From contig NC_090134.1 in assembly GCF_040581485.1 (NCBI RefSeq), forward strand, positions 17,599,501 through 17,663,500: a DNA stretch of 64,000 nt, written 5' to 3'. Below, in pieces: positions 24,820 to 38,699 of the stretch. Under the pieces are notes generated by a model, which did no database searches, had not been told where the DNA came from, and was given only the letters and a program-made list of their open reading frames with translations. Position numbers and translations under genes: made by a program. Origin of the DNA: Linepithema humile (taxonomy: Eukaryota > Arthropoda > Insecta > Hymenoptera > Formicidae). The stretch's first letter is position 1; each line of letters begins with the position of its first letter.

Positions 24820-24821
<2 letters not shown>

Positions 24822-27800
24822 CTGCCTCTTTGTAATCACGAGGAGTGCATCGTCTATTTGTAATGAAGCTCTTGGGGTCGTAGCATTAGGTTAGTCGAGG
24901 GTAAACGCAAATACCTTACGTTCTTCTTCCAGATGTCGTGTCGCGTCGACGTTAGTTGGTGCGCTCCCGCATACAGAGGAAACGAAGATCGATTTATCAA
25001 GGTATCATATTTCGCGTGAATTACACAACGAACTGCAGCATTATATTTCTCATAGTGTATTTACGAACGCAACTGTTAGGAGCGCATCTCGTGGAAACGT
25101 TACGGCGCATCACTCTCCAGCATTTTTTCCATTACATTTTGACGGCTACATTTAATGCGACATGCGCTACGATGCAATCATTTCCGCATTCACAAGCGTG
25201 CTGCAGAAACGTTACTCTCCCGGCACGCTAATTCGACGGGTTCGCCGGTTTTACCGGTATTTAATGCAGCATTGTCGCGACGGTCGCCGCGACGGCGGAC
25301 ACGGTACTGCGTGCATTAAAATGCACCGGTCAAATATAAATGCTAACGTTAACTGGCGCACATTTTCACGAGCCGGTAATTATTTATTAAAGGCTATAGA
25401 TTATTCAATGGCGGCTCGATTGCATTATAGAGATAGAAATGAGAGCTCGTAGATATTTTTTCTTTTTTTTTCGTGTAATTTCAAAGTAATTTTGACTCGC
25501 ATATCATGGGAAATGCGTGAAATTATCGTATGCTGCAAGTAATTTCTTCCATGTTTTTTTCAAACGACGATCGATGTCTTGCTCGGGAAATGAAGACGCA
25601 TGTTGTGGAAGCGCGGGCGGCGGGCGAGTGGAAACGAGGAAAACCTGCAAAACACGCGACATACGGCGACGTGTATCGATTGGGCCGCGGAGTTAGCTCC
25701 CTGTTGCACGAAGACCAAATGACGGCATATTATTCCCCACTTACCCCCCGTTACGTTGGTAAAGAATACGGGAACACGACGTAAAATCGCTCGCGTGCGG
25801 CATGAATCATCATTCATTTCGTGTTACCAGCGACGTCGACGTACGTGTCGGTGCTGCCGTACACCTGCAAGGCGTGCAGGCGGGTGTGCGTGAGTCCACG
25901 TTGCGAGCGCCGCAGCGACGCCGGGCTTTTATCTCTCCAGAATCGGTTTACATGACCGGCATCTGATAAGTCAAGCCCGGGCACAGTGGGATACCCCTTA
26001 TTTACTCCTTTTACGCCTCCTCCCCCCTTCCTCGGTCTCTTTCGTATTATTGTACCTTACGTTTGTCAAGACCACAAGTTGAAGCGAGACTGCGCGAGGG
26101 GGGATTATTATCGTGGCTATCTTCGAAATTCCAGGATTCGAGATCCCTGCATTGGAATTTTATATATGTCTCTCCCTATGTTTATTCAAATTTTACTTCT
26201 TACGTATGATTACTCACGCACTCTTAATAACTAATCAGAGCGCAATAAATCAGCTGCAGTTTCAGTAACACTGTTTATCAAGAAAATTGACACACCTTCC
26301 CACTTAGTGAAACTTTGCTGTCTTGAAAAAGGGAGTAAAACAAATGATAACAATATCACAGTAAGAGAACCATTTATTTAAGAAAACATTAGTTTTAAAT
26401 GTTATAGATAAATTTTTTGTAATCAAATATCATGGGATTATATTTTATCGAGATATACATGTAAATAATATTTATTAAAAATAATTACGCAGGCGAGAGT
26501 TATAAGATGCAAAGGCTTTTTTTTTCGGCTGAAGAATTTTTCGGAAAATCACAACTGTCGCGCGTGCCTACGTGTCAGTAAATGTTTCCGCGCTCTTAAG
26601 TGCAATTTCACGCGTTATACGCAGTAATGTCGTTAAATGATGACAGAGACGAGAGGAAGAGATCATACTTACGTAGGGGTAGGATGAAAACGGCAAATCA
26701 TGATATTTAAGTGGCGATCGTTACCCCGTGGTGATGGCGCTTAAGCCTCACCAAGCGTTCACCAAGCGAGTCCCCGTGCCGGCCGGCACGTAGCACATCC
26801 TCGATAGATCCTCGTCGGGGAAACTCCCACGCCGTGGGCGCGCACTTTTTACAGAGCCGCTCTCCTCCGAGGCTCTCTCTCCGAGGGTTCCCGTATTACG
26901 ATGACAAAGTGGCGTGTCGTGCCGCTGGATGTAGCTGGGATGGGGATGCGCGGAAGAGTTCGTCGATTATACATAGCGTGGATATCAAACAAATTGAGTG
27001 CAGATACACTCGCTCGCTCGTTTATAATGACATCAGCGCGCCTGCCTGCGCGCGCGCGTGTATACACTTGTCATCAACGCTTTTGTATGCGTGTGTGCGT
27101 ACGCGGCCGATGGTTTTCACGCGATTTTGAAGCGCGCGAGTGAACGCAAACATCGACGCTGCTTGCAAAAACGGTGTCATTAACGGCATAACGATACAAT
27201 AGAGCAAAACCATCGATGCAGTTTTTTCATCTCCCCTCTCGCTCGCTATTGCACTCGCTCTCTTTTTTCTTTACTCTTGTGTTGTTTTTTTTTTTTTTTT
27301 TTTTGTGAATATCTAAAAGAGCGGCGTATCGTCGACGATGTGACAATGTATCACGTTGTTCTCTTTCAGCCAATGTTCACACGGTTATTCGATATAAAAA
27401 AAAAGCTTACGTAATCCGACATTCCACGTACGGTGAATCGTAATGTGCTCAGATATGTATCCTGTTGACACAACTGTAAACAGCGACGGCAAACTACTGC
27501 CGGTGCTGCGGCAGAACTGTTTCGCGTACCTACAGGATTAATTAAACTGAATAAACTCGCATTAAACGATGCGCCGTTTATGATATTTTGTTTAATTTAT
27601 CAGAGTGAGAGATTTCATCCATGTCGATAAAGTGACCGGTATTTAAAATATTGTTTTAATCGCTGCATACTTAAATTTCCGCGGGAATGTGTCAATTAAC
27701 CGTTGCAAAATTATAGCGATTATAAAATTGAACTCGCTGCGTAATTGTATAGTGTCGCAGAGTGCGACGGCAATATTATTTTAACGAAAAAAGTAAAACA

Positions 27801-30800
27801 AATCTCGCAGCTTGAAAATAAAACGTCTTTATCTATTTGTACGTCTCTATTGTGTTCGCTATTGATGCTTCCAGACAAGTTAAAGTAGCACTGAAACCAC
27901 GCCTCTCTATTTCGGCAAGCGTTGCGGAACGATGGGTTTCGACTAACGGCCCGGCGAAACGGATTTCGCCGGGTAGGCAGGCGTCGAAAGACCTCTCCGG
28001 CGTCGCGACGACACCGCTCGCGCGCGAAGCCGATGATTAATGACCGCGCCTTTGATATATCGCTGTCATTTTTCACGCATAGATGGGATCCGTTGATATT
28101 CCCTTTGCCGCGTACGACGCGGCACTCACACCGAGACCGCGCGTCGTGCATTTTCCAGAGACGACGGGCGCAGCAAAAACTCGACAACTGCATTATTATA
28201 CGATGAGGAGGGGACGCCGGAATGAGAGAGAGACACATAGAAAGGGGAATGGAAATCTACCGTTATAGATACGCGCTTTCGTGATCCGCAAAAAATCGTA
28301 AGCACGGACTCGCTGACGTATCAATGTTATCGGCTGCGCGACTCGCAACTTTTCATCGCGCCTCTCGCAACAGCCCAGAATTTACGTTCGACGCCCCACT
28401 GGAGTTGAATTCGTTCTTGTTCGCCGAAGGGGAAGTACGTAAATACGTCGGCTCCAATGACGAGATATTCGCTCGGATAAGGACCGATCGCCATGGTGTT
28501 CGCGAATTTCGGGAGGATACACGCGCGTGACACGCAAAGAACACGCGAGGATACTCTCGACGCTATCTCGCACACGTCGCGATGGTTTTCATCACGAGCG
28601 CATTCGATTCGCCGAGCTTCCGAGAACGATCCATTCTCGTACGAAATTCACGTCGACGTTGAAAACGTACGTCCGAACTGCATACGTTCATTCGGTCTGA
28701 ATAACCAAACATGCGACAGTTAATCTACTGTCGATATCAGAGTTGAGTTGAGCGGAATATATTAGTACATTTCGAAGCAGAGTTTTTGAGAGTATATGTG
28801 AGACAAAAAATGAAGAAAAAGAATAGTAATAAATTGGTTTCCAAATATGAGTCTCAACTGCACGCGAGCGGAAATAAATTTTTTTATGCACGTTTGGTGA
28901 AGTAATCGGGTGAAGCTTGCGGAAAATAGGAAATTTTGGCTTGAATTTCCGCAAACGCGGCGTATCGTACGGAAAACGGGGGGTGCGGAGTTGCAACGGC
29001 GATGCGAGTGGCAAGCTCAAAAACAAGTTTGCAACTTTGGCGAATTTGGAGGAAGGGGCGACTCTTGTCTCGGTACGGTACGTGACTCGGCTTGCGGCGA
29101 ATTATTAAACTGCCTCGTAATTGAATCTGACCGGCTTTTGACCACGTAGATGCACGCTGCAGGCCGCGGTTACTTGCGTGCTGCAGCCCTGTTCCCATAT
29201 GTGTAAGTGCTAGCGTGGAAATTACGGACTGAATCGCGCGAAAAGTTCCATTCTGTGCTACGGTATCGCGTCGATTATTTTCCCACGAAGAGTAACACAG
29301 TTATAGCGTCAATGAATAAATTCACAATCGCGATACGTCGTTTAGGAGCGTGCATTATATGCGGCCGCGAAACACAATTCCATACACGCGTTTAGAAATT
29401 TATTCGTCTCAATTTTTAAGAAAGTTTTTGCTGATATACGCAATTATCTTATTATATGTAGATTGCCTTTTCCTCGACTCATTGAATTGAAGTTGTAAGA
29501 TGTAGAGTCAATTTCTCGTACCGTTTGTCACATACATTAACATCCGACCGTCGAATTATGCTCTCGTAGCTACTGATAGCTTTAGCGGTATTTGGAGCAT
29601 GAAGAAGACGGAAATAATGTCGGTGAAATTTGGCTCGCCATCGGATGGAGATCGGAGGTTAAAGGAGAGCCAGCTGGCGATGCTAGGCTCGGGAATATTA
29701 GGTTTATCGTTTCCACAAGAGGAGAACCGTTGAGGCGGCACAACGGTGCCGAGGACCGGGACCGTAGCGGAAGGTGACGCTTTTCCATCGTCGCGAGATT
29801 GAATAATTCAAAAGCGTCTTGCCCAGCGATTTTCAAACGGCGAGCGCGCCCACTTCCGCTTGCGGACGCAATCCCTGCTCTAATTCCGCATCTCCGAATA
29901 AATGCATACTATTAACGTGGAGGAGACGGGGCGCGGAGAGGGTGAGTAGGTACGCTTTTACGCTGAGAGAGTCGTGCGTCCCGCTTTCAACCTTACGACG
30001 ACCGTCGCCGGAAAAGGGATTTCTCTCGGTGATTTTCGATATTCACCGACCGCTGTGCGCTCACAGCGACGAATGAGAATCGAGAGTAAACCCACGAATT
30101 CTCTTACGTGATCATGCGCGTAATTTCTCAGATACTTATTCCTTCGCAAAGTGACCGTTCGTTCGACGAGTCAGCCATCTCGTCGAAACTCGCATAAACT
30201 CGACGATTAAAGACTGTCCGATGTTCGTGCATCACGCGGTACGTCAATTCGCCGCAACGAAGAAAAATCACCGATAAAAGTCCATAGGGTCGTCGCGGAA
30301 CTTCCACTCTGATTTTCCTCGCGCGCCCCTGTCATTTATTAAGATCGACGCTTTAAAAGCGGTCCGGGACCGAAGGCTCTCTCGGTCGAGCCGAGCGTTG
30401 CTATAAACCCGTCATCGAGGTTGTCACTTCCGGCTCGGGAGTGGGCGTTAAAAGGGCGCGGCGGAGCGCTCGCGGGGCACGTTGCGAAGTCGGTCGACGT
30501 CTCAAAGTGATTTCAATGTGTCGTTAAAAAAGGAAGGGAGAAAAAAAAGAAAAGAAGGCGGAAGGAGTGAAGACGGAAGGCGAAGAAGTGAACGCGGAAA
30601 GAAATATTCGAATGACGACGTTTGCGCGCCGCGGTAATGGCGGCCGTTCTATCACGATTATCGAGCCATGATTCTGCATGCGACAAGGCATCGTTACTCC
30701 TCCTCTCGTCTCTTCCGTTCTCCTCTTCCTCCTTTCTCACCTTCGCTTCCTAAGCTACCCTTCCGCTCTGCCGTCCTTCCGACGACAATCACGAACCTCG

Positions 30801-31700
30801 GCCCGCGCCGCCCGTCTACCCTTCGTTCCCAACGAGTCCCTTCATTTCGCGCTGCCACTTGACACTAGACGCTCTTCTGTCTAGTGAGGGTGACTGCATC
30901 CGCAACGCTCAAAAACGCTCCGGCTCGCCTGTCGGCATAAATGCATGCATATGTATCTGCGACTGCGTGTGTATGAACCCATTAAGCATAATATGGCACC
31001 AGACGACGCTCAGACGTCCACGTTACTCGTTCCTTTCTTAGCGTTAGGTATGCTTCCTCCGAAGCATGCTCGGTTATATTTTTAACCGCTGCAACTTTTA
31101 CTGAATGAATAAAAATATCATCTCTTCATAAGAAAGATTAGCTTTATATAACACGTTATAATAACGTTGAATTTTGAATCGAAAAACTTTTTCAGCGTTG
31201 AATTCAATTATTGTTCATCAAAGTTTCCGACATTTATTAAAAAAGAAAATGATACGTTTGCTACAGTTGTTCCGAAACGAATAACGAATTATGCCTCAAA
31301 TACATTGTAGAATTTGCTCTGAGAGAAATATTCGACACATTTATTTTTTATATCTCTAATCATATTCTACAATGCATGCATAAATTCTCGTCACACTCGC
31401 TTCAATTCCCTTTTCGGCCAACGTCGTCAGACGTCGACTAATTCCACAAAGGCAATGACGAGCGACAAGTATTACTACCAAGAAATTGTACGCGCATGAT
31501 TGACTTGATTGCACGCGCAAAATCTGGAAACTAAAGCTGCACGTTTGAATCTCCGCATCGCGTGTTCTCCGTTCCGAGAACATATCTCGCGCGAGACAAT
31601 GTAATTCTATAGTCGCATTAAGTTTTTACGGCACATTTCCGAACCGAGTGTTGCGAGTCGAAATTACGTAGCACGCCGCCGACGTCAATTAAGTCGATTC
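24820..31700. other. Non-coding DNA, no gene recognised
   Basis: Mixed composition with CpG-rich patches (25230-25320, 26700-27130, 27900-28150, 28320-28680, 29800-30900) and AT-rich patches (25440-25560, 26220-26540, 31070-31370). A T20 run lies at 27285-27304. 30420-30480 is very GC-rich. The longest frame is a 172-codon minus-strand one (27720-28238) of Arg/Ser/Cys-rich composition with no recognised similarity. Confidence 0.55.
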
Positions 31701-31710
31701 GCGGAGACAG

Positions 31711-32070
31711 ATGCCTTTCCCTCACCCCCCTCGTGATTCACCATCCGTGGAGCATCCAGCCACTCCAAACTTTAGGGGGCTCAAAGAGATCACCGTCGCG
31801 ATGAGGTACGGCCTCGACTTCCTCCCAGACGCGTCTACAACTTTCTCCGTTCCGGAGGATGGATCGCGCGTCGACGCGCTTAAAAAGGCCGCGGTTGACA
31901 TTCGTTTCTTTTATCGCGCGGTGTATTATGAAGCGAAGAAAGGAAGACGGCCGCGAGGCAAGAAAGGATACAGGCAGAATAGGGAGTGTGAGGGAGAGAG
32001 GGAGCGAGAGGGCTCGCGAGTTTCTGGCCTCCGTGCCAAGGCCGAACTCAGCCCACGTCTGCAGACCGAG
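31711..32070 (+). other. Best exon-like frame in the window (120 codons, donor at its end)
   Basis: An ATG at 31711 opens a frame that runs to 32448 (245 codons). The first 120 codons differ from the rest. They have a Pro-rich start (residues 1-20), then about 60 residues of balanced, protein-like composition with alternating hydrophobic and charged residues (roughly 22-80), then a basic segment rich in Lys, Arg and Glu (80-105). At 32071 a GAG|GTATGC forms a plausible 5' splice site in phase 0. Beyond it the translation becomes Ser/Leu/Pro-rich and looks non-coding. Many codons end in C or G. Against coding: an overlapping minus-strand frame of 119 codons is also open, the ATG context is weak (C at -3), and I recognise no family. 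Confidence 0.2.
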
Positions 32071-32449
32071 GTATGCTTTACATGGGGCACAATGCAATGG
32101 GCGTCGTTATGGCCGAGTAGCGTCATAAAGACTGGCGTCTCACTCGCCGCACAAAGCGCGCTATTTCGCCACCCTACCCGAGCTCCTGGCACCCCCTGGC
32201 TACCCACTTTTTCCATCCGTTCCATCCGCGCGTTCGTGTGTCCTCTCGGTTTGCCGGTAACAGCGTCCTTTACACGCTCGCTCGCTTGCTCGCTCCTCTC
32301 CTCCTCTTTCCCCTTCCCTCTTTCTCCTGCGCTTTGTCGGCTGCGGACGGCCTTCGAGCACCACTCGCGCTGTCAGCACACTCCTCCGGTCTGGATTTTC
32401 CCTTTGCCTCTTTGGCTTACTTCGGACATTCTCCACGCTCCGGTCTAGC

Positions 32450-35400
32450 GTCTCTCGCTCTGTTCCCTCTCACGCGGACAAAGGTGCGAGGTTTATTTAA
32501 ACCCGTTCCCCGTTTTTCTCATTTAGCTCTCGACTTCGGATATTAGATTCTAGAAAATCCTCACGCAGATTGTTTTTTGCATTTCGATATAAAAGGACGC
32601 AAGCATTTTATTTCTTTTCTTCCTTTCCTTTTCGCATTAAGTTTTTATCTTTCAAAGATTAATACAAAAACTGTGTAATATTAAGTTCAGAAATGATTAA
32701 TTTGACGAAATATCAATCACATTACATCGCAAATTTCAATACCGGACACCTGCAATTTTTTTATTCATGATAAATATCTGACAACAGATGAATCAGAGCG
32801 TCACAAAAACGATGTGACGCTTGCGAGTGATCGATCTTTCGTAAATCTTTCTTGCTTACGACAAATCATTCTGTTAGCAAGTGGAGATCCATTAATCGCA
32901 TTCCCGTTTGCCCTACCGCTGATAAAAGCTTCGTTTCGCCGACCACTGGAAAGCATAGATAGACAGAGAGAGAAAGTAGGGGACGGGAAAGTGGCAATCG
33001 CCGCCATATACACTCCCTGACTCACAGCCTTTATGGGCCTAATATAAAGAAACGACTACGGTCAACTATCTGCCAACAGCTAGACAACTTTCATGAACTC
33101 CCCGCGCAATAACATAACATAATCTTCTCCTTCCGTCGCAGCCTTTTCGATCCCTGATGATATTCGACAATCTCCTCGCCGCTTTTCTTATATTGTCGGA
33201 TATTGTCGTCACATTCCCTTCACGATTTCTTTCACGATTCTTTCCATCTCTGATTGTTTCAACTCTCGTTGCATTCTTATCACGCTGTTTTCCAAAAATT
33301 AACTTTGCGTTGCAAATCAACCTGTCATCACTATTCACGTTAGAATAGAAACGTATCCAGCATATTTCACGTATTTGCATCCGTGTTATGAATGCTGTTG
33401 CTGAATTTATCACGCATATGCTATATCTGCGTCTTTTGTATTTGGCGCTATCGTGTATCTTGTCGTTTTTACAGTTCTCCTGCAAGACCTTCTTTCGCGT
33501 TTATTTCGTGCGAATGAGGGCAATTCTATTGTGCATGGCGCAAAGAATGCCTTGCTCGCGTTGTTTCCTCTTAAAGACGCGCGTACAGTGTGAAGTTTAC
33601 GAGAGAAATTTGTCTTCGCCATCGCTGCTTACCCACCGTTTTCATATTTGAAACGTTTTCTCTTCACCATCCACGAGATTAGACACTGCACGTAGTAAAT
33701 TACGAGTAATACAATTACATCGCGTAATTATAATAATTGCGAGCCGTCGCGTCGGCTAATTGCACAATTCTCACCCGATGCGACGCGCGAATGACAGAGC
33801 GAGTAATTTTCCACCACTCTCATTTTGCTTTCATGTCAAACTCTTTGGTGTCGCGAAATTCGGAATAGAGCGCTCCCGACGAACGAGGCCATTGCAGGTG
33901 CGCCGCGATCCAATCAGCATCCTTTCACGTACGAGACAGCAGCCGCGCTGCGCGATACTAACTTGTGAAATATGATATTCTAATGCCTGAATTTCTATAT
34001 AAAATTCTGACCGTACGAAAATTTTGTCTAAAATTAGGAAGATATAAAATATTTCTCGATTTCTTATGAAAAAATATGACATGACGTTGTCGCTTCGTTA
34101 ACGGAAACAAGCGTTATTACTTTTGATCTTTCTACCCGATAGATTGGTGCTCCGGAACTCGCTACCGCTTTCAAACGATGAGATGAGCGGGGTAACGGAA
34201 ATAGGTCGAAAGACACCCGGTCGCAAAGGGTAGGGGTAAGTTCTGGTTTTGATAGTTATGATTGTGACGGTGGCACGCCCCTCTTCTGGTCGGATGAGAT
34301 GCCGCCTGCTGAGTGCTATCCGTTTCCTATGGTAATACCCGCCTACAAACGTCTCTGTGCTTCTGTTACAAGCTTCATCTATTAGGGGCTCTTTGTGAAT
34401 ACGCTTTTGAACTTGTTATTCTTGATTCACCAATTATCTTTTTAATTGAAAAACAATATCGCGAAAATATTTGGATCGAAGGTCCGGCAGCTAAATTATT
34501 TACGCGGCCGCCCAGTACGTAAAATGATAATGAAGTGACTTTGTGCTCGAAGTGAAATTTGTAAGATTTATCGCTCAATTCTGTCGGGAAAACAGATTTT
34601 AAGAGAACGCTCCCTTCAAACCGCAGCCGTTATCCAACTCTTTTGAATGAACTCGTTCTTCCTTCGAGCTATCTCTTTTCTCACTTGTCCTCTTATCGAC
34701 CTTTCAACAGATGATAATGTAGTCGGATGAGGCGTCGGTGTTTTTTAGGCGCGAATTACTGCCGCTTCCGTGGCCGCCTGATTTACATTTATTGCGGCGT
34801 TTATGTAATGGCGCAGCTACATCTTCCGTTATCCCAACTAATTATATTCTCATCCGGATAAAATATGATCTTGAGTGGCGAACATTTGAACGTTTTTGCA
34901 TAAAGTTCGGAGATTTAGTTATTAATCCATTTTTATAGCGTCACGCATCGATTGCAATTTGTTTGCTATTCGTAATAGAGACTTATTATACTACGCACGC
35001 GCAATGATGCGAGGGAACAACAAATTGCAATATTTATTTTTATACGCGATTTATTTTTAAACATGATAAAAAATACGGAAGATAATCGGACAGTGATTTT
35101 TTACTCGTTTTTTTCAACATTTAGTTTGGCCGACGTGAGCGTAATTGCGCTTAGATCGCATAATATCATTGCGAGGATAAATCAATCTCTCATATCGGCC
35201 AATTTAAGCGCGCGTTCCGTCAGATTAATCATTTTTCTCGCAATTGGATCGTCGGTCGATTGATAGGACTGTTGTACGCGGCAAAGTCAATTTCGTGGCA
35301 ATCGCATAAATTGCACAGTTACAGAATTGGTAAGTTCGGGCACTCACAGATTTCACCTGGAAACTCGCGCCAGCAAGCCAACGCCGTAGAGGATAATTCT

Positions 35401-38400
35401 CGCGGACTATAGCTAATTGCGATTAGGTCAAGAGAGCGAAGCTTTCCCCCGACGGAGACTTCAGGACTGCGTAATCAGAACTGCGGAATGATCTTATTCC
35501 GCATGGAAGCCGCAGCTTCCTTCGACAGTCGGGAACCGCCGTCTGGATACGAACGCTGCTTCAGCAGGTCCACGGTTAATTGCCCTCGTTTGTTACGACG
35601 ATTACGCGAACGATACATCCTTTTTATCGTTATCCTCTGCCGGGAACGACCGTTGGTCCTTTTTACTGGCCTGTGTTCGCGTGCTCCCGGCCAACCGCAT
35701 ATATTTCCCGGGTGAATTTCTGCTTAATGTCCGATAAAGAAAGATCGGTAGTGCCCCCTCTTTCCCCGCCTGTAAGATTATCTCGACCCATTGCGCAGAC
35801 GATATATATATTACATTGAAAGTAAGTACGTAGGTGCTCCGAATAATACGACTTTTCTCTCGGCCGGTCGATCGCGTACTGTTTCCACCGCGACATTATT
35901 GTGAGCGAATCGACGGACTTATCGTGACTTATAAACCTGTAATAGCAATGCATTACAAATTTACAATAAGAATCTCGCAAACGTTTGCTTTGCTTTGCTA
36001 AATATATCATGAAAAAGGCAGCAATTTAATAATGCATCGCCATTTGAGAAATATATTATAGCAATGGATTATTCATACGTTTCAATATCCGCGCAATTTA
36101 TTTCACGATTTCTTTCTTTTTCGCGAAGAGTAAGCCAATAGCGCGATGCATCATTCAAAGTGATGCTATTATTTACGAGATTGCGGTCGATTTTTTCAGC
36201 GAAATGTTGGTTTCGCGTCGAACAAAGACGACGCCCAGCGTCGCTGGAGCGTGATGTCGAGGGTCGGGCTAAAATTCGGCGTCGCGGAGCGGCAAAGCGG
36301 TGACTCGAAACGCGTCGAATTTCCTCTTTCAATTTCGCAGCTACTATTCAATTTCCCGGGCTCGCGGCTAAGGAACGTTTGGATATTTCTCTCCTTTTTT
36401 CTGGCTCGCCGTTCCCTTTTCTCCGTGCAGACCCGTGATTGCTGCCCGTTCTCTTTCTCCGGTACTCGAAGCAAGAGTGGCCGGGCTGACCCGAAGCGAG
36501 GAGAAATGGTCTTGCCACGAGTAACGTAGTTAGACGAACGCGTGGCCAATGAGCCGTTTTGTCCCCGACCCCTCGCGACTTATTTGTCATTCCTTCGCTG
36601 GCATCCCCCGTTCTCCCCATTCGTCTTTGTTTTTCCTTCCGTTTCTACGACCCTATCTCGCAGTCAAACTTCTTGTCCTCGTTTTCGCTCCCGATTACCG
36701 TACAACGAGATTTTCCTCTTTACGATTTTTTTTATATTAAGTGAAAAGCTTTCGAGATTTCTCGGTCGACAAAGAGCCGTCAGATATGCTGAGTAATGGG
36801 CGTAATTGAATTCTCCTTCTCCAGATATTTATTTTTAACGATTGCTATGTGCTAATAACTAGAAGTTCACACGAGAAATTTGCGTCGCCAAGAAAAGCTC
36901 GCTGCCGCAATTTAATTTGTATGCATGTAGAGCAGAGCTTCGGAATCAAGCAGAGTGTACCGCCGTTGGTATTTTCGTCTCAAACGGATCGCCCTCTCAC
37001 GCTGGAGCGCTAATTGATTAAGATTTCTTCGCGGAGACCCGATGAGAGTCGGGCGCACTAATGAAATTAACGCTCGTCTACCTGGCCGCGATCGATACAG
37101 GCCTTTAATCAGTCCCTTTCGGCCCATCCTTCGACTCTCGTCGGTTTTCCGGCGGATCGACGTTTGGAGTGCATCGAAGCCGAAAAGTTCTTTCCCGGCG
37201 GTGCGCGTCGGGGGAGGCCTTTTCAGACGGTAGGGGCGCGACGCTCGGTAAAGTAAAGTAAATAATGATTAGGGCGATTTGTATTTTTACGTCGTGCCTG
37301 ATTTCTGTTGGGTAAATATTGCGAGTTTTCTTAAGACCGTACTTCTGTTCCCCTCCCTCGTGCTTCTTTGCTCGGCCCGATTCGCTCACCCTTGGCATCG
37401 GCTTTTAGAGGAGCGTATCTTTGCCGGATAGACGTCTGGTGAGGAATCACGATTTCTATATAACAGTTTTTAACGTTTCTATGTAGCCGCCTTCGTTCTC
37501 GTAGAGTCTTTAATGCGATTTAAAATCGCTGCTGTCGTTGCAAATCGATATTTTCGTAGCATTGAAGCAAATCTGATTACTCAACTGTTTATAAATATTT
37601 GAAGCTTATTTTCTGTAACGGGGACTTACAAAGACTTTTGTCTTAATTCTAGACAACACAGAGGTATTATGATTCCAAGGGAATTCACTGTGAACAAATC
37701 AATAACGTCAATGAAGTCCTCTCACGAAACAACTCGCGATACGTTTCGCGACGCTAGAACAAAAGTCACCGTATACATTTCAAATCTAGTCGTTTGACAT
37801 TCGTTCGGACAGAAAATAAAAGGCAGAACACATTTATCGAGCCCCACTCTCGGGCGGCATTGTGCAATATCGTGAACCGATAGGCACCGGTGCATTTTTT
37901 TTTTTTTAATCGAACGATTTCGGCTTACACGTTTGTAAAATCGCCGATGAAACGATCTATAGGCGTGATACTTCAACGTCGTTGGAGTGGAAACAGTTGT
38001 AGCGCGTCGAGTAGGCACGTTTCCGTACACCACGATGAAACCAATGGAATGGCGGATACGCTTCGGTCGTTTGCATTTTCCCGTGTTCGTACTCTGTCAC
38101 GGCTTATACGAAAAAAAATGTTTACGGTATAGATCCGCGACATATCCACTGATGCAGGTATAATCCATCCTTCTATCGGCTCTATTATTACATTTGCATT
38201 ATTATATTTGATTCGGAATATGAATGTTTGACTTGAATCTGTCTCTGAATTTTACTCTCTCGTTATTACATTCTTTAACATATTCTATTTTAATATCTCG
38301 AAACTCCTTCTGCCATTTTGTCCGTCGTGGTCCGTTCATAGATTTTCTTCATCTCATTATAACTCGTTAAAATTTCATCCACGGCGAACAGTGCTCGCTC

Positions 38401-38610
38401 GCGACGCGACCGTCCATTTGCTCCCGTATTTCGTACCCAGAATGCGATCCTCCTTTATCCAAAGTTGCGGGGTCGCGCGGTGGCGTGAACTTCTCTTGGG
38501 CTACAAATTAGGTGCTAAATGGCGCGAAACGGTTCGTTGCAGTACTCAGGAGGATATTGCAGCGATGTATCGCATTACCGGGATGCGATTCTACTCGGGG
38601 CACGGTCGTA
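32450..38610. other. Non-coding DNA, no gene recognised
   Basis: Pyrimidine-rich on the plus strand at about 32250-32340 and 36560-36700. AT-rich patches lie at 32560-32780, 33340-33470 and 34970-35060. CpG-rich, frame-dense DNA lies at 36180-36550 and 37030-37240. A T13 run lies at 37895-37907. No gene, RNA gene or transposon end was recognised. Confidence 0.6.
35482..35520. repeat. Two adjacent small hairpins
   Basis: TGCGGAAT (35482-35489) and ATTCCGCA (35496-35503) form an 8-bp hairpin with a 6-nt loop. Directly after it, GGAAGC (35505-35510) and GCTTCC (35515-35520) form a 6-bp hairpin with a 4-nt loop. Each alone is at chance level; the adjacency is mildly unusual. Confidence 0.6.
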
Positions 38611-38628
38611 TCGTTGGCAACGATGGCG

Positions 38629-38694
38629 ACGCCGCCGCCGTCGCCGCCGCCGCCGCCGCCGCCATTGCCGCCGTCTAAAGAAGAAGAAGAAGAA
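38629..38694. repeat. (GCC)n and adjacent (AAG)n trinucleotide repeats
   Basis: About a dozen GCC/CGC units with small interruptions (38629-38674), followed a few bases later by five AAG/GAA units (38679-38694). In the 95-codon frame 38391-38678 the GCC run gives a terminal Ala tract. That frame begins with ATG and its first 80 residues are not low-complexity, but I see no family resemblance. Confidence 0.85.
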
Positions 38695-38699
38695 CACCA

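Noticed and set aside
27720..28238. 172-codon minus-strand frame
   Set aside because: Arg/Ser/Cys-rich translation of CpG-rich DNA, with plus-strand frames of 67-94 codons across it.
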